Positions 35,983 through 46,088 are shown, counted from the first letter of the stretch. The stretch: 64,000 nt of DNA from Pseudomonas mosselii (GCF_005796105.1 NZ_VAUO01000003.1:124001-188000); one strand, 5' to 3'. Numbers and translations: made by a program. Notes: generated from the letters alone by a model not told the origin.

Positions 35983-37662
35983 ATGAGTAACAAGAACAAC
36001 GATGAGTTGCAGCGGCAAGCCTCGGAAAACACCCTGGGGCTGAACCCGGTCATCGGCATTCGTCGCAAGGATCTGCTGAGTTCAGCGCGCACTGTGTTGC
36101 GCCAGGCCGTGCGCCAGCCGTTGCACAGCGCCAAGCACGTGGCGCATTTCGGCCTGGAATTGAAGAATGTGCTGCTGGGCAAGTCCAGCCTGCAACCCGA
36201 AGGCGACGACCGCCGCTTCAGCGACCCGGCCTGGAGCCAGAACCCGCTGTATCGCCGCTACCTGCAAACCTATCTGGCCTGGCGCAAGGAACTCAACGAC
36301 TGGGTCAGCAGCAGCGACCTGTCGCCCCAAGACATCAGCCGCGGCCAGTTCGTCATCAACCTCATGACTGAGGCCATGGCCCCCACCAACACGCTGTCCA
36401 ACCCCGCAGCGATCAAGCGCTTCTTCGAAACCGGCGGCAAGAGCCTGCTCGATGGCCTCTCCAACTTGGCCAAGGACATGGTGCATAACGGCGGCATGCC
36501 CAGCCAGGTGAACATGGAAGCGTTCGAGGTGGGCAAGAACCTGGGCACCAGCGAAGGCGCGGTGGTGTTCCGCAACGACGTGCTGGAACTGATCCAGTAC
36601 AAGCCCATCACCGAGCAGGTGCACAGCCGCCCCCTGCTGGTGGTGCCGCCGCAGATCAACAAGTTCTACGTGTTCGACCTGAGCCCGGAAAAGAGCCTGG
36701 CGCGCTTTTGCCTGCGCTCGCAACAGCAGACCTTCATCATCAGCTGGCGCAACCCCACCAAGGCCCAGCGCGAATGGGGCCTGTCCACCTACATCGACGC
36801 GCTCAAGGAAGCGGTCGACGCGGTGCTGGCGATTACCGGCAGCAAGGACTTGAACATGCTCGGCGCCTGCTCCGGCGGCATCACCTGCACCGCATTGGTC
36901 GGCCACTACGCCGCCCAGGGCGAGAAGAAGGTCAATGCCCTGACCCTGCTGGTGAGCGTGCTGGACACCACCGTCGACACCCAGGTGGCGTTGTTCGTCG
37001 ACGAGCAGACCCTCGAGGCGGCCAAGCGCCACTCTTATCAGTCCGGGGTGCTCGAAGGCAGCGACATGGCCAAGGTATTCGCCTGGATGCGCCCCAACGA
37101 CCTGATCTGGAACTACTGGGTCAACAACTACCTGCTGGGCAACGCGCCACCTGTGTTCGACATCCTGTTCTGGAACAACGACACCACGCGCCTGCCGGCC
37201 GCCTTCCATGGCGACCTGATCGAGATGTTCAAGAACAACCCCCTGACGCGCCCCAATGCGCTGGAGGTGTGTGGCACCGCGATCGACCTCAAGGCGGTCG
37301 ACTGTGACATCTACAGCGTCGCCGGCACCGCCGACCACATCACGCCATGGCAGTCGTGCTACCGCTCGGCGCACCTGTTCGGCGGCAAGATCGAGTTCGT
37401 GTTGTCCAACAGCGGCCACATCCAGAGCATCCTCAACCCGCCAGGCAACCCCAAGGCCCGCTTCATGACCGGCGAAGACCGCCCGGACGATCCGCTGGCC
37501 TGGCAGGAAAACGCGATCAAGCACGCCGACTCCTGGTGGCTGCACTGGCAGAACTGGCTCGGCGAACGCGCAGGCGAGTTGAAGAAGGCGCCCACACGCC
37601 TGGGTAACCGTACCTATACCGCCGGCGAAGCTGCGCCGGGCACCTACGTCCACGAACGCTGA
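35983..37662 (+). CDS. phaC1: class II poly(3-hydroxyalkanoate) synthase 1
   Basis: PhaC1 polymerises medium-chain (R)-3-hydroxyacyl-CoA into PHA at the granule surface. The 559-residue alpha/beta-hydrolase has the lipase-like box GACSGG with Cys296, and Asp451 (TADHITPW) and His479 (NSGHIQS) complete the triad; these positions match class II synthases. WSQNPLYRRYLQTYLAW near residue 85 is the family's N-terminal motif. It is the first gene of phaC1-phaZ-phaC2-phaD. Confidence 0.97.
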   Translation: MSNKNNDELQRQASENTLGLNPVIGIRRKDLLSSARTVLRQAVRQPLHSAKHVAHFGLELKNVLLGKSSLQPEGDDRRFSDPAWSQNPLYRRYLQTYLAWRKELNDWVSSSDLSPQDISRGQFVINLMTEAMAPTNTLSNPAAIKRFFETGGKSLLDGLSNLAKDMVHNGGMPSQVNMEAFEVGKNLGTSEGAVVFRNDVLELIQYKPITEQVHSRPLLVVPPQINKFYVFDLSPEKSLARFCLRSQQQTFIISWRNPTKAQREWGLSTYIDALKEAVDAVLAITGSKDLNMLGACSGGITCTALVGHYAAQGEKKVNALTLLVSVLDTTVDTQVALFVDEQTLEAAKRHSYQSGVLEGSDMAKVFAWMRPNDLIWNYWVNNYLLGNAPPVFDILFWNNDTTRLPAAFHGDLIEMFKNNPLTRPNALEVCGTAIDLKAVDCDIYSVAGTADHITPWQSCYRSAHLFGGKIEFVLSNSGHIQSILNPPGNPKARFMTGEDRPDDPLAWQENAIKHADSWWLHWQNWLGERAGELKKAPTRLGNRTYTAGEAAPGTYVHER

Positions 37663-37722
37663 GAGACCCCTGCGCGGCGCCCGTGCGCGCCACGCAGCCT
37701 ACTCAACCACAGAGCCACGTGC

Positions 37723-38574
37723 ATGCCGCAACCGTATCTGTTCAGGACCGTCGAGCTGGACGACCAGTCGATCCGCACGGCAGTCCGCCCGGGTAAACCA
37801 CATCTGACCCCGCTGCTGATTTTCAACGGCATCGGCGCCAACCTCGAACTGGTGTTTCCGTTCATCGAGGCACTGGACCCGGACCTGGAAGTCATCGCCT
37901 TCGACGTGCCCGGTGTCGGCGGGTCGTCGACGCCCCGCCACCCTTATCGGTTTAGCGGGCTGGCCAAGCTCACCGCGCGCATGCTCGATTACCTCGATTA
38001 CGGCCAAGTCAACGTGATTGGCGTGTCCTGGGGGGGCGCGCTGGCGCAACAGTTCGCCCACGACTACCCCGAGCGCTGCAAGAAGCTGGTGCTGGCCGCC
38101 ACTGCCGCAGGCGCGGTGATGGTGCCGGGCAAGCCCAAGGTGCTGTGGATGATGGCCAGCCCCCGGCGCTACGTCCAGCCTTCCCACGTGATCCGCATCG
38201 CGCCACTGATCTACGGTGGGGGCTTTCGCCGCGACCCGGAACTGGCGATGTACCACGCCTCGAAGGTGCGCTCCGGCGGCAAGCTCGGCTACTACTGGCA
38301 GTTATTCGCCGGACTCGGCTGGACCAGTATCCACTGGCTGCACAAGATCCATCAGCCCACGCTCGTGCTGGCCGGCGACGACGATCCACTGATCCCGCTG
38401 GTCAACATGCGCCTGCTGGCGTGGCGGATTCCCAATGCACAACTACACATAATCGACGACGGCCACCTGTTCCTGATCACCCGGGCCGAGGCCGTCGCCC
38501 CCATCATCATGAAATTCCTCCAGCAGGAGCGTCAGCGGGCGGTCATGCACCCTCGGCCGGCGCCGGGCGGCTGA
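37723..38574 (+). CDS. phaZ: intracellular PHA depolymerase
   Basis: PhaZ releases 3-hydroxyalkanoate monomers from stored mcl-PHA. The 283-residue alpha/beta-hydrolase has the nucleophile Ser102 in GVSWGG, the oxyanion stretch FNGIGANLELVF, an Asp in LAGDDDPLIP and the final His in DDGHLFLIT. It lies 60 bp after phaC1 and is followed by phaC2, so synthesis and breakdown share a transcript. Length equals other pseudomonad PhaZ proteins. Confidence 0.96.
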   Translation: MPQPYLFRTVELDDQSIRTAVRPGKPHLTPLLIFNGIGANLELVFPFIEALDPDLEVIAFDVPGVGGSSTPRHPYRFSGLAKLTARMLDYLDYGQVNVIGVSWGGALAQQFAHDYPERCKKLVLAATAAGAVMVPGKPKVLWMMASPRRYVQPSHVIRIAPLIYGGGFRRDPELAMYHASKVRSGGKLGYYWQLFAGLGWTSIHWLHKIHQPTLVLAGDDDPLIPLVNMRLLAWRIPNAQLHIIDDGHLFLITRAEAVAPIIMKFLQQERQRAVMHPRPAPGG

Positions 38575-38652
38575 TGGCCCACCTCGCCCCTTGTGGGAGC
38601 ACCTGCTGGATCAACCCGTGATGGCCCGATTGCTAAACGATGGAGTGTTGGC

Positions 38653-40335
38653 ATGAAAGACAAACCGGCTCCCGGGACAGCCCCGGCCCCCGCCGCCAGC
38701 ATGAACGTGCAGAACGCGATCACCGGCCTGCGTGGCCGTGACCTGATCTCGACCCTGCGCCATGTCGGTCGCCACAGCTTGCGCCACCCGCTGCACACCG
38801 CCCGCCACCTGCTGGAGCTTGGCGGCACCCTGAGCCGGGTTATGCTGGGCGACACCCCCTACCAGCCGCATCCGCGCGACAGCCGCTTCACCGATCCGAC
38901 CTGGAGCCAGAACCCGTTCTACCGCCGTGGCCTGCAAGCCTATCTGGCCTGGCAGAAGCAGACCCGTCTGTGGATCGAACAAAGCGCCCTGGACCACGAT
39001 GACCGAGCCCGTGCGCAGTTCCTGTTCAACCTGATCAACGACGCAATCGCCCCCAGCAACTCGCTGCTCAACCCCCTGGCAATCAAGGAACTGCTCAACA
39101 CCGGCGGCCAAAGCCTGCTGCGCGGAGCCAGCCACCTGCTCGACGACCTGCGCCACAACGATGGCCTGCCACGTCAGGTGGACGAACGCGCCTTCGAAGT
39201 CGGCGGCAATCTGGCCGCCACACCCGGCGCAGTGGTGTTTCGCAACGAGATGCTGGAGCTGATCCAGTACAAGCCGTTGAGCGAAAAGCAGTATGCAAGG
39301 CCCTTGCTGGTGGTGCCGCCACAGATCAACAAGTTCTACATCTTCGACCTGGGCCCGACCAACAGCTTCGTGCAGTACATGCTCAAGCACGGCCTGCAGG
39401 TGTTCATGATCAGTTGGCGCAATCCCGAGCCACGGCACCGCGAGTGGGGCCTGTCGAGCTATGTGCAGGCGCTCGAAGAGGCGCTCAACGTCTGCCGGAG
39501 CATCAGCGGCAACCGCGACCCCAATTTGATGGGCGCTTGCGCCGGTGGCCTGACCATGGCCGCCCTGCAAGGCCACTTGCAGGTTAAAAAGCAACTGCGC
39601 AAGATCCGTAGCGCCACCTACCTGGTGAGCCTGCTGGACAGCCAGTTCGAAAGCCCGGCCAGCCTGTTCGCCGACGAACAGACCCTCGAGGCTGCCAAAC
39701 GCCGCTCGTACCAGCGCGGCGTGCTCGACGGTGGCGAGGTGGCGCGGATTTTCGCCTGGATGCGGCCCAACGACCTGATCTGGAACTACTGGGTCAACAA
39801 CTACCTGATGGGCAAGACCCCACCGGCCTTCGATATCCTCTACTGGAACGCCGACAACACACGCCTGCCGGCGGCGCTGCACGGCGACCTGCTGGACTTC
39901 TTCAAGCATAACCCGCTGACTTTCGCCGACGGACTGGAGGTCTGCGGCACGCCCATAGACCTCAAGCAGGTGAACCTCGACAGCTTCACCGTCGCCGGCA
40001 GCAACGACCATATCACCCCATGGGATGCGGTGTACCGCTCGGCACTGCTGCTCGGTGGCGAACGGCGCTTCGTGCTGGCCAACAGCGGGCATATCCAGAG
40101 CATCATCAACCCGCCTGGCAATCCGAAGGCCTACTACCTGGAAAACTCCCGGCTTTCCAGTGACCCACGCGCCTGGTTCCACGATGCCAAACGCCACGAA
40201 GGCAGCTGGTGGCCGCTGTGGCTGGAATGGATCGGCGCGCGCTCAGGCCCGTTGAAACCACCGCGCGTGGAGCTGGGCAATGCCACCTACCCGGTGCTGG
40301 GCCCTGCGCCAGGCACCTACGTGTTGGCGCGCTGA
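38653..40335 (+). CDS. phaC2: class II poly(3-hydroxyalkanoate) synthase 2
   Basis: The second synthase has 560 residues and about half its residues in common with PhaC1 by eye. Its nucleophile box is GACAGG with Cys296; SNDHITPW and NSGHIQS supply Asp and His. The two enzymes overlap in substrate range with different preferences. The ATG at 38653 follows GGAG; an in-frame ATG at 38593 lies close to the phaZ stop and lacks the family N-terminus. It ends 4 bp before phaD. Confidence 0.96.
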   Translation: MKDKPAPGTAPAPAASMNVQNAITGLRGRDLISTLRHVGRHSLRHPLHTARHLLELGGTLSRVMLGDTPYQPHPRDSRFTDPTWSQNPFYRRGLQAYLAWQKQTRLWIEQSALDHDDRARAQFLFNLINDAIAPSNSLLNPLAIKELLNTGGQSLLRGASHLLDDLRHNDGLPRQVDERAFEVGGNLAATPGAVVFRNEMLELIQYKPLSEKQYARPLLVVPPQINKFYIFDLGPTNSFVQYMLKHGLQVFMISWRNPEPRHREWGLSSYVQALEEALNVCRSISGNRDPNLMGACAGGLTMAALQGHLQVKKQLRKIRSATYLVSLLDSQFESPASLFADEQTLEAAKRRSYQRGVLDGGEVARIFAWMRPNDLIWNYWVNNYLMGKTPPAFDILYWNADNTRLPAALHGDLLDFFKHNPLTFADGLEVCGTPIDLKQVNLDSFTVAGSNDHITPWDAVYRSALLLGGERRFVLANSGHIQSIINPPGNPKAYYLENSRLSSDPRAWFHDAKRHEGSWWPLWLEWIGARSGPLKPPRVELGNATYPVLGPAPGTYVLAR

Positions 40336-40339
40336 TCCG

Positions 40340-40954
40340 ATGAAAACTCGCGACCGCATCCTGGAATGCGCCCTCACACTGTTCAACCAACAGGGCGAGC
40401 CGAACGTCTCGACCCTGGAAATCGCTAATGAAATGGGCATCAGCCCTGGCAACCTGTATTACCACTTCCACGGCAAGGAGCCGTTGGTGATCGGGTTGTT
40501 CGAACGCTTCGAAGAAGCCTTGATGCCACTGCTCGACCCACCCCTGGACGTGCGCCTGGAGGCCGAGGACTACTGGCTGTTCCTGCACCTGATCGTCGAG
40601 CACATGGCCAAGTACCGTTTCCTGTTCCAGGACCTGTCCAACCTGAGCGGCCGCTTGCCCAAGCTGGCGCGCGGCATGCGCAGCCTGATCAACGCGCTCA
40701 AGCGCACCCTGGCGGCATTGCTGGCCAGTCTCAAGCGTCACGGCCAGATCACCAGCCACACCCAGGCGCTGGGACAGTTGGTGGAGCAGATCACCCTGAC
40801 GTTGATGTGTTCGCTGGACTATCAGCGGGTTTTGGGACGCGAAGGCGATGTGGGGGTGGTGGTGTACCAGGTGATGATGCTGGTGGCGCCGCACTTGCAG
40901 GCCCCGGCGCGTACGGCAGCCGAGCAGCTAGCGATGCGCTATCTCGAAGGCTGA
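40340..40954 (+). CDS. phaD: TetR-type transcriptional regulator PhaD
   Basis: PhaD is a 204-residue TetR-fold protein. The N-terminal HTH is RILECALTLFNQQGEPNVSTLEIANEMGISPGNLYYHFHGKE, of which the last part (ISPGNLYYHF) is the recognition helix. In P. putida it activates the pha genes in response to a CoA-type intermediate. It lies four bases after phaC2. Candidate operator repeats lie upstream of phaC1 and phaI. Confidence 0.94.
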   Translation: MKTRDRILECALTLFNQQGEPNVSTLEIANEMGISPGNLYYHFHGKEPLVIGLFERFEEALMPLLDPPLDVRLEAEDYWLFLHLIVEHMAKYRFLFQDLSNLSGRLPKLARGMRSLINALKRTLAALLASLKRHGQITSHTQALGQLVEQITLTLMCSLDYQRVLGREGDVGVVVYQVMMLVAPHLQAPARTAAEQLAMRYLEG

Positions 40955-41347
40955 GTAAGCCCGCCCCACAGGTGCAGCGCACAATGCAGGCATTGCACCC
41001 TCCTGTAGGAGTTCACCCAGCCCTGCCGGGCTGCGCTGTCGTGCAGAGAACTGATTTCGCAAGCGCGCCGCGTACCCTGTGGGAGCGGCGGTTCGGCGCC
41101 CCGACTTGCCCGCGAAGCAGGCGACTCGGTGTATGGCACCGGCTTCGCCGGTGTTCGCGGGCAAGCCCGCTCCCACAGGTCCCTGCTAAATCAACAAGTT
41201 ATGTGTAGTTCTATGAGAGCGGCCTCGTGCCGCGAAAGGCTGCGAAGCAGCCCCGACGGTCTTGCATGATGCCAAGCCTTGGGCCGCTCCTACAGGGTTT
41301 GTAAGGCCCTGTGGGAGCGGGCTTGCCCGCGCTCAAGACGACGCGGT
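40955..41347. repeat. REP cluster between convergent phaD and phaF (393 bp without a gene)
   Basis: At least five REP units or fragments lie here: 41075-41116 and 41154-41179 as an inverted pair (CCTGTGGGAGCGG against CCGCTCCCACAGG), 41214-41239, 41281-41296 and 41308-41331. Another stem (GGCACCGGC/GCCGGTG) lies between the first two. No reading frame with family features was found. The cluster probably ends both convergent transcripts. Confidence 0.8.
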
Positions 41348-42091
41348 TCAGGCCTGGGTGGTCGTGTTTGCCGGTGCCGACGGGGTGCTGCTGGCCGGGG
41401 CGGCGCTGGGCGCAGGCGCTGCGGTAGCGGCCGGAGCTGTGGCTGGCTTGGCGGCAGCCGGCTTGGCCGGGGTCTTCTTCACCGCAGGCTTCTTGGCCGC
41501 AGCGGGTTTGGCAGCTGGCTTGGCCGCAACCGGTTTGGCCGCAGGCTTGGCCGCCGGTTTTGCCGCTGCGGTTTTCGCCGCGGGCTTGGCAGCCGGTTTA
41601 GCAGCGGCGGCCTTGGCGGCAGGTTTGGCCTTGGCCAATGGCTTGGCCGCCGTCTTGCTGGCGGCGGCCTTGGAGATCGGCGTTACCGACGCACCGGTGA
41701 GTTTCTCGATCTGCTTGGTCAGCGTGTCGACCTGCTGGTGCAGTGCCTTGATCTCGTTACGGTTGGGCACGCCCAGGCGCGAGATAGCGCTATTGAGTCG
41801 CTTGTCGAAGGCCTCTTCGAGTTCGCTCCACTTGCCCAGGGCACGGTCCTTGACACCGGAGACCCGCGAAGTGGTCGAAGACTTGGCGGTTTCGGCCACA
41901 TCTTCGGCAGTTTTCTTCGCCTGCTTTTCGGCTTTCTCGCCATCCTTTACCAGCGAGTCGAACAGCTTCGGACCGTCCTGATCGATCTTGGAGTAGATCC
42001 CCAGCCCTGCCAGCCAGATCTTGCGGGAATATTTCTCGATCCCGCCGACCCAGGAGCTGCTTTCTTTGTCGGAATTCTTCTTGCCAGCCAT
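41348..42091 (-). CDS. phaF: PHA granule-associated phasin PhaF
   Basis: PhaF is a bifunctional phasin: the N-terminal half coats PHA granules and the C-terminal half binds DNA so that granules segregate with the nucleoid. The 247-residue product has the phasin start EKYSRKIWLAGLGIYSKI and a coiled-coil region (SAISRLGVPNRNEIKALHQQVDTLTKQIEKL, about 115-145). From about 160 to 240 it is a histone H1-like tail of AAKPAAKP-type repeats. The ATG at 42091 gives the family start. It is the second gene of phaI-phaF, 10 bp after phaI. Confidence 0.96.
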   Translation of the reverse strand: MAGKKNSDKESSSWVGGIEKYSRKIWLAGLGIYSKIDQDGPKLFDSLVKDGEKAEKQAKKTAEDVAETAKSSTTSRVSGVKDRALGKWSELEEAFDKRLNSAISRLGVPNRNEIKALHQQVDTLTKQIEKLTGASVTPISKAAASKTAAKPLAKAKPAAKAAAAKPAAKPAAKTAAAKPAAKPAAKPVAAKPAAKPAAAKKPAVKKTPAKPAAAKPATAPAATAAPAPSAAPASSTPSAPANTTTQA

Positions 42092-42101
42092 CCTGCTCTC
42101 C

Positions 42102-42521
42102 TTATGGTTTGTGCGCGACGCGCTCAAGCAGCTCGTGCAGCTGTTCAAGCTTGATGGACAACGCCTCAACGTCATGTTTAGACGCAATGCCAAGGCGATT
42201 CAAGGCGCGCCCTACGCGCTCGTCGAAGGCTTTCTCGATTTTGTCCAGTTGGGCCTCGACCCGGCCTGGTACGCGGACGACTTCCTGGGTGGCTTCGTCG
42301 ATCTGGGTGTTGGCGGCATCGACAGCCTTGTCCAGGCGTTTCTTGCCGCGTTTCTCGACGCCTTCGCCGGCCTTGACCAGCTCCTTGAAGTAGTCGGAGC
42401 CTTCCTGGCCGACGCGGGCGTAGGCACCGATGCCCGCCAGCCAGATCTTGCGCGCGTAGCCGCGCACCTCGCCCAGGGTGCCCTGGGTTTCATCTTTTTG
42501 CTTCAGGTTCACTTTGGCCAT
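42102..42521 (-). CDS. phaI: PHA granule-associated phasin PhaI
   Basis: PhaI is the short phasin of 139 residues and aligns with the N-terminal half of PhaF: RGYARKIWLAGIGAYARVGQEG, then KGKKRLDKAVDAAN-like helix and the coiled coil LNRLGIASKHDVEALSIKLEQLHELL. It lacks the basic tail. The ATG at 42521 is preceded by GAGGTG; three extra codons to 42530 are possible. A candidate PhaD operator lies about 80 bp upstream. Confidence 0.95.
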   Translation of the reverse strand: MAKVNLKQKDETQGTLGEVRGYARKIWLAGIGAYARVGQEGSDYFKELVKAGEGVEKRGKKRLDKAVDAANTQIDEATQEVVRVPGRVEAQLDKIEKAFDERVGRALNRLGIASKHDVEALSIKLEQLHELLERVAHKP

Positions 42522-42600
42522 GCTCTGCACCTCATGCTCATGCTAGGGAGGGAGGAACTGCCCGTGGGGTTTGGGCTTGAGCATAAGGTAGGGAAGGAAA

Positions 42601-42618
42601 TTAGAATTCTCACCCTAA
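42601..42618. promoter_or_regulatory. candidate PhaD operator upstream of phaI
   Basis: TTAGA, eight bases, then CCTAA has the same spacing as the inverted repeat upstream of phaC1. It lies 80 bp before the phaI start, in promoter position. Confidence 0.55.
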
Positions 42619-42677
42619 GAGCAGCTGCAAGCTGCAAGCAAAAGCAGATCGCCGCTTTTTCTTGAAGCTTGCAGCTG
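42619..42677. repeat. heptamer-type inverted repeat, copy 6
   Basis: GCAGCTGCAAGCTGCAAG at the left faces TTGAAGCTTGCAGCTGC at the right; GCAGCTGCAAGCT and AGCTTGCAGCTGC pair perfectly. It separates the phaI promoter from the upstream PHA_gran_rgn gene. Confidence 0.75.
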
Positions 42678-42683
42678 CCCCTC

Positions 42684-42959
42684 TCAGGCCAGCGCCTTGT
42701 CCAGCGCCCGCTCGATCTCTCCCTTGATCGTGCTGCTCATCATCGACAGCATCATCCCAAGCTTGAGTTCGACGCGGATGGCGTCCTCGAAAATCTGCAC
42801 GCTGCCATTGGCGCCACTGCGCGAGACGTCGACGCGATCGCCGCTCCAGCTGGCCTTGAGGTCGTATTCGCGGGTCAGCTTTTCAACCAGCACCTCGGCC
42901 TTGGCACGGGCGGCCTCGCGGCCGAGGGTATGTTTGCGTTCGACGCTGATCTGGGTCAT
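42684..42959 (-). CDS. polyhydroxyalkanoic acid system protein (PHA_gran_rgn family)
   Basis: This 91-residue protein begins MTQISVERKHTLGREAARAKAEVLVEKLTREYDLKASW, the pattern of the small proteins found next to pha genes in pseudomonads. It ends with an amphipathic helix (STIKGEIERALDKALA). Its function is not established; location suggests a link to PHA granules. The ATG at 42959 is chosen because the upstream frame lacks family residues. It is read toward phaI. Confidence 0.85.
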   Translation of the reverse strand: MTQISVERKHTLGREAARAKAEVLVEKLTREYDLKASWSGDRVDVSRSGANGSVQIFEDAIRVELKLGMMLSMMSSTIKGEIERALDKALA

Positions 42960-43084
42960 GCGGGTGATCCTGAGGACAAAGACATAATCGCCATTATGCC
43001 CGCCACCTGCATGCGGCACACCCCGCCAAGACAAATCCGCCCGTAGCCCCTAGAATGGCCGTAATTTTTTTCTGGTGAAGCGAT

Positions 43085-43855
43085 ATGACCGACCCGCGCA
43101 AAGGCGACCACGCCGAACCCACCACCCATTTCGGCTACCAGGACGTGCCTGAGAGCCAAAAGGCGAAGAAAGTCGCCGAAGTGTTCCACTCCGTCGCCGC
43201 CAAGTACGACCTGATGAACGACGTGCTATCCGGCGGCATGCACCGCCTGTGGAAGCGCTTCACCATCGAGCTGTCGGGCGTACGCAGCGGCAACCGCGTG
43301 CTGGACATCGCCGGTGGCACGGGCGACCTGGCCGCCAAGTTCTCGCGCCTGGTCGGTCCGACCGGCCAGGTGGTGCTCGCCGACATCAACGAATCGATGC
43401 TCAAGGTCGGCCGTGACCGCCTGCTCGACCGTGGCGTGGCCGGCAACATCGAGTTCGTGCAGGCCGATGCCGAAAAGCTGCCGTTCCCGGACAACCACTT
43501 CGACTGCGTGACCATCGCCTTCGGCCTGCGTAACGTCACCCATAAGGACGAAGCCATCCGCTCGATGCTGCGCGTGCTCAAGCCAGGCGGACGTCTGTTG
43601 GTGCTGGAGTTCTCCAAACCTACCAACAAACTCATGTCCAAGGCCTACGACGCGTACTCGTTCGCCTTCATGCCGCTGGCTGGCAAGCTGATCACCAATG
43701 ACTCCGAGAGCTACCGCTACCTGGCCGAGTCGATCCGCATGCACCCTGACCAGGAAACCCTGAAAAGCATGATGGTCGAGGCCGGCTTCGACCGCGTCAC
43801 CTACCACAACATGACCAGCGGCATCGTTGCCGTGCACCGGGGGATCAAGCCCTGA
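43085..43855 (+). CDS. ubiE: ubiquinone/menaquinone biosynthesis C-methyltransferase UbiE
   Basis: UbiE performs the C-methylation step in ubiquinone synthesis with SAM. The 256-residue product has [43 protein letters not shown], of which YDLMND-LS-G-HR-WK is diagnostic, then the SAM motif [12 protein letters not shown] and [10 protein letters not shown]. It overlaps ubiJ (TGATG), and ubiJ overlaps ubiB, forming a compact operon. Confidence 0.97.
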   Translation: MTDPRKGDHAEPTTHFGYQDVPESQKAKKVAEVFHSVAAKYDLMNDVLSGGMHRLWKRFTIELSGVRSGNRVLDIAGGTGDLAAKFSRLVGPTGQVVLADINESMLKVGRDRLLDRGVAGNIEFVQADAEKLPFPDNHFDCVTIAFGLRNVTHKDEAIRSMLRVLKPGGRLLVLEFSKPTNKLMSKAYDAYSFAFMPLAGKLITNDSESYRYLAESIRMHPDQETLKSMMVEAGFDRVTYHNMTSGIVAVHRGIKP

Positions 43856-44478
43856 TGCTCCTGGCCGGCCTTCTCGCCAGCGCCGAGCACGGCATCAACC
43901 GTGTGCTGCGCATGGACAGCACCGCGTTGCCGCGCCTCGCCGCGCTGGAGGGCAAGGTGGTCGAGATCGACTGCCTACAGCCGGCCCTCAAGCTATTCGT
44001 GCTGCCCGATGAAGAAGGTCTGATGCTCGCCGCCCACTGGGAAGGCGAGGTCGACTGCACGCTGCGCGCCCCGGCCGGGCGCCTGGCGCAGCTAGCCCTC
44101 GCCAAGGACAAGACGGCCGTGCTGCACAGCCCGCAAGTCCAGTTGCACGGTGACAGCGCCGTGCTCCTCGACCTGTTCGGCGTGCTGCAAGACCTCGAAC
44201 TGGACTGGGAACACGAGCTGCAACGCTGGCTCGGCCCGGTGCCAACCGCCTTGCTGGCTGGTCATGTGCGCCTGCGCGCGCGCTGGACCAAACAAGGCCT
44301 GGCCCGTTTCAGCCAGAACCTTTCGGAGTACCTGGCCGAGGAGTCCCGCACTTTGGTCGGCCAACGTGAAGCCGAAGCGGCGTTCAGCGAACTCGATGCG
44401 CTGAAAGTCGACATCGAACGCCTTGAGGCGCGCCTGCGTCGTCTCGCCCACATTCTTGATACCAGCGATAACGCATGA
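43855..44478 (+). CDS. ubiJ: ubiquinone biosynthesis accessory factor UbiJ (SCP2 domain)
   Basis: The 207-residue protein has an N-terminal SCP2 lipid-binding domain ([28 protein letters not shown], then [13 protein letters not shown]) and a C-terminal coiled coil ([22 protein letters not shown]). UbiJ with UbiK holds hydrophobic ubiquinone intermediates for the Ubi complex. Position between ubiE and ubiB is conserved. Translation is coupled on both sides. Confidence 0.93.
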   Translation: MLLAGLLASAEHGINRVLRMDSTALPRLAALEGKVVEIDCLQPALKLFVLPDEEGLMLAAHWEGEVDCTLRAPAGRLAQLALAKDKTAVLHSPQVQLHGDSAVLLDLFGVLQDLELDWEHELQRWLGPVPTALLAGHVRLRARWTKQGLARFSQNLSEYLAEESRTLVGQREAEAAFSELDALKVDIERLEARLRRLAHILDTSDNA

Positions 44479-46088
44479 AGCTGCTCGCCGTCCGCCGTCT
44501 GTTGCGCATCCAGCGCGTCGTGATCCGCTACCGCCTCGATGACCTGTTGTTCGAACAGCCCTTGCTGCCATGGTGGCTGGCCAGCCTGCGCCTGCTGATG
44601 CCCTGGCGCTGGCTGCCGCGCAAGCCACTTGAGCTGAGCCGGGGCGCGCGCCTGCGCCTGGCGCTGCAAGATCTGGGGCCGATTTTCATCAAGTTCGGCC
44701 AGTTGCTCTCGACCCGCCGCGACCTGCTGCCCACCGACATCGCCGACGAGCTGATGCTGCTGCAAGACCGCGTGCCGCCATTCGACCCACAAAAGGCCGT
44801 GGCGCTGATCGAAGCACAACTCGGCGCCAAGGTCAGCGAGGTGTTCAGCCGTTTCGACGTCGAGCCACTGGCCTCGGCCTCGGTTGCCCAAGTGCATGCC
44901 GCGCGGCTTAAAACCGGCGAGGAGGTGGTGGTCAAGGTGGTACGCCCTGGCCTGAAGCCGGTCATCGCCCAGGACCTGGCCTGGCTGTTCCTGATCGCCA
45001 AGGCCGCCGAGCGCGCCTCGGCCGATGCCCGACGCCTGCATCCGGTGGAGATCGTCGGCGACTACGAAAAAACCATCTACGACGAGCTCGACCTGCTGCG
45101 CGAGGCTGCCAATGCCAGCCAGCTGCGGCGTAACTTCGAGGGCTCGGAGCTGATGTACGTACCCCAGGTGTACTGGGACTTCTGCCGCCCGAAAGTGCTG
45201 GTGATGGAGCGCATCTACGGTGTGCCGGTCACCGACATGGCCACCCTCGCCGACCAGCGCACCGACATGAAGATGCTCGCCGAACGCGGTGTCGAGGTGT
45301 TCTTCACCCAGGTGTTCCGCGACAGCTTCTTCCACGCCGACATGCACCCGGGCAACATTTTCGTCAGCACGGTCAAGCCCTGGAGCCCGCAGTACATCGC
45401 CATCGACTGCGGCATCGTCGGCAGCCTCACTGACGAGGACCAGGACTACCTGGCCCGCAACCTGATCGCCTTCTTCAAGCGCGACTACCGCCGCGTGGCA
45501 CAACTGCACATCGATTCGGGCTGGGTGCCGGCGCAGACCAAGGTCAACGAGTTCGAAGCGGCGATCCGTACCGTGTGCGAGCCGATCTTCGAAAAGCCAC
45601 TCAAGGACATCTCCTTCGGCCAGGTACTGATGCGCCTGTTCCAGACAGCACGGCGATTCAACATGGAAGTCCAGCCGCAACTGGTGCTGCTGCAGAAAAC
45701 CTTGCTCAACATCGAAGGACTGGGTCGCCAGCTGTACCCCGACCTGGACCTGTGGAGCACCGCCAAACCGTTCCTGGAGCGCTGGATGCGCGAACGCATG
45801 AGCCCCAAGGCGGTGATCGGCAACCTGTACAGCCAGGCCGAGCAACTGCCGCACCTGGCCGACATGACCCGTGACTTGCTCGAGCGCCTGTCGCAACCCC
45901 ACCTGCACGACCCGCAACTGCCCGAGCGCCGCCGCGTCGGCGACAACTGGGCGCTGCGCCTGCTCGGTGCCGGTCTGCTGGTCGGCGGCGCCACGCTCGC
46001 CGCTGGCGCGGTCAGCCTCAGCGCCCCGACCGCCTGGCCAGCCTGGCTGATGCTGGCAAGCGGCCTGTACCTGATCGTGCGCCGATAG
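44475..46088 (+). CDS. ubiB: UbiB, atypical kinase-like ubiquinone biosynthesis protein
   Basis: The 537-residue ABC1/ADCK family protein has [21 protein letters not shown] (the KxGQ motif), the Ala-rich loop [14 protein letters not shown] in place of a glycine-rich loop, VKVVRPG with the lysine, and DMHPGNIFV with the catalytic-type aspartate and asparagine. Two membrane helices end it (about 495-535). UbiB is needed for ubiquinone production, probably by handling lipid intermediates. It overlaps ubiJ by four bases. Confidence 0.96.
   Translation: MKLLAVRRLLRIQRVVIRYRLDDLLFEQPLLPWWLASLRLLMPWRWLPRKPLELSRGARLRLALQDLGPIFIKFGQLLSTRRDLLPTDIADELMLLQDRVPPFDPQKAVALIEAQLGAKVSEVFSRFDVEPLASASVAQVHAARLKTGEEVVVKVVRPGLKPVIAQDLAWLFLIAKAAERASADARRLHPVEIVGDYEKTIYDELDLLREAANASQLRRNFEGSELMYVPQVYWDFCRPKVLVMERIYGVPVTDMATLADQRTDMKMLAERGVEVFFTQVFRDSFFHADMHPGNIFVSTVKPWSPQYIAIDCGIVGSLTDEDQDYLARNLIAFFKRDYRRVAQLHIDSGWVPAQTKVNEFEAAIRTVCEPIFEKPLKDISFGQVLMRLFQTARRFNMEVQPQLVLLQKTLLNIEGLGRQLYPDLDLWSTAKPFLERWMRERMSPKAVIGNLYSQAEQLPHLADMTRDLLERLSQPHLHDPQLPERRRVGDNWALRLLGAGLLVGGATLAAGAVSLSAPTAWPAWLMLASGLYLIVRR

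Noticed and set aside
35683..36018. 111-codon minus-strand frame in the phaC1 upstream region
   Set aside because: No ribosome site or family resemblance; it overlaps promoter elements and the phaC1 start.
36082..37653. 523-codon minus-strand frame opposite phaC1
   Set aside because: Shadow of a synthase with an intact catalytic triad; a similar shadow opposite phaC2 (38611-40197) arises from shared codons.
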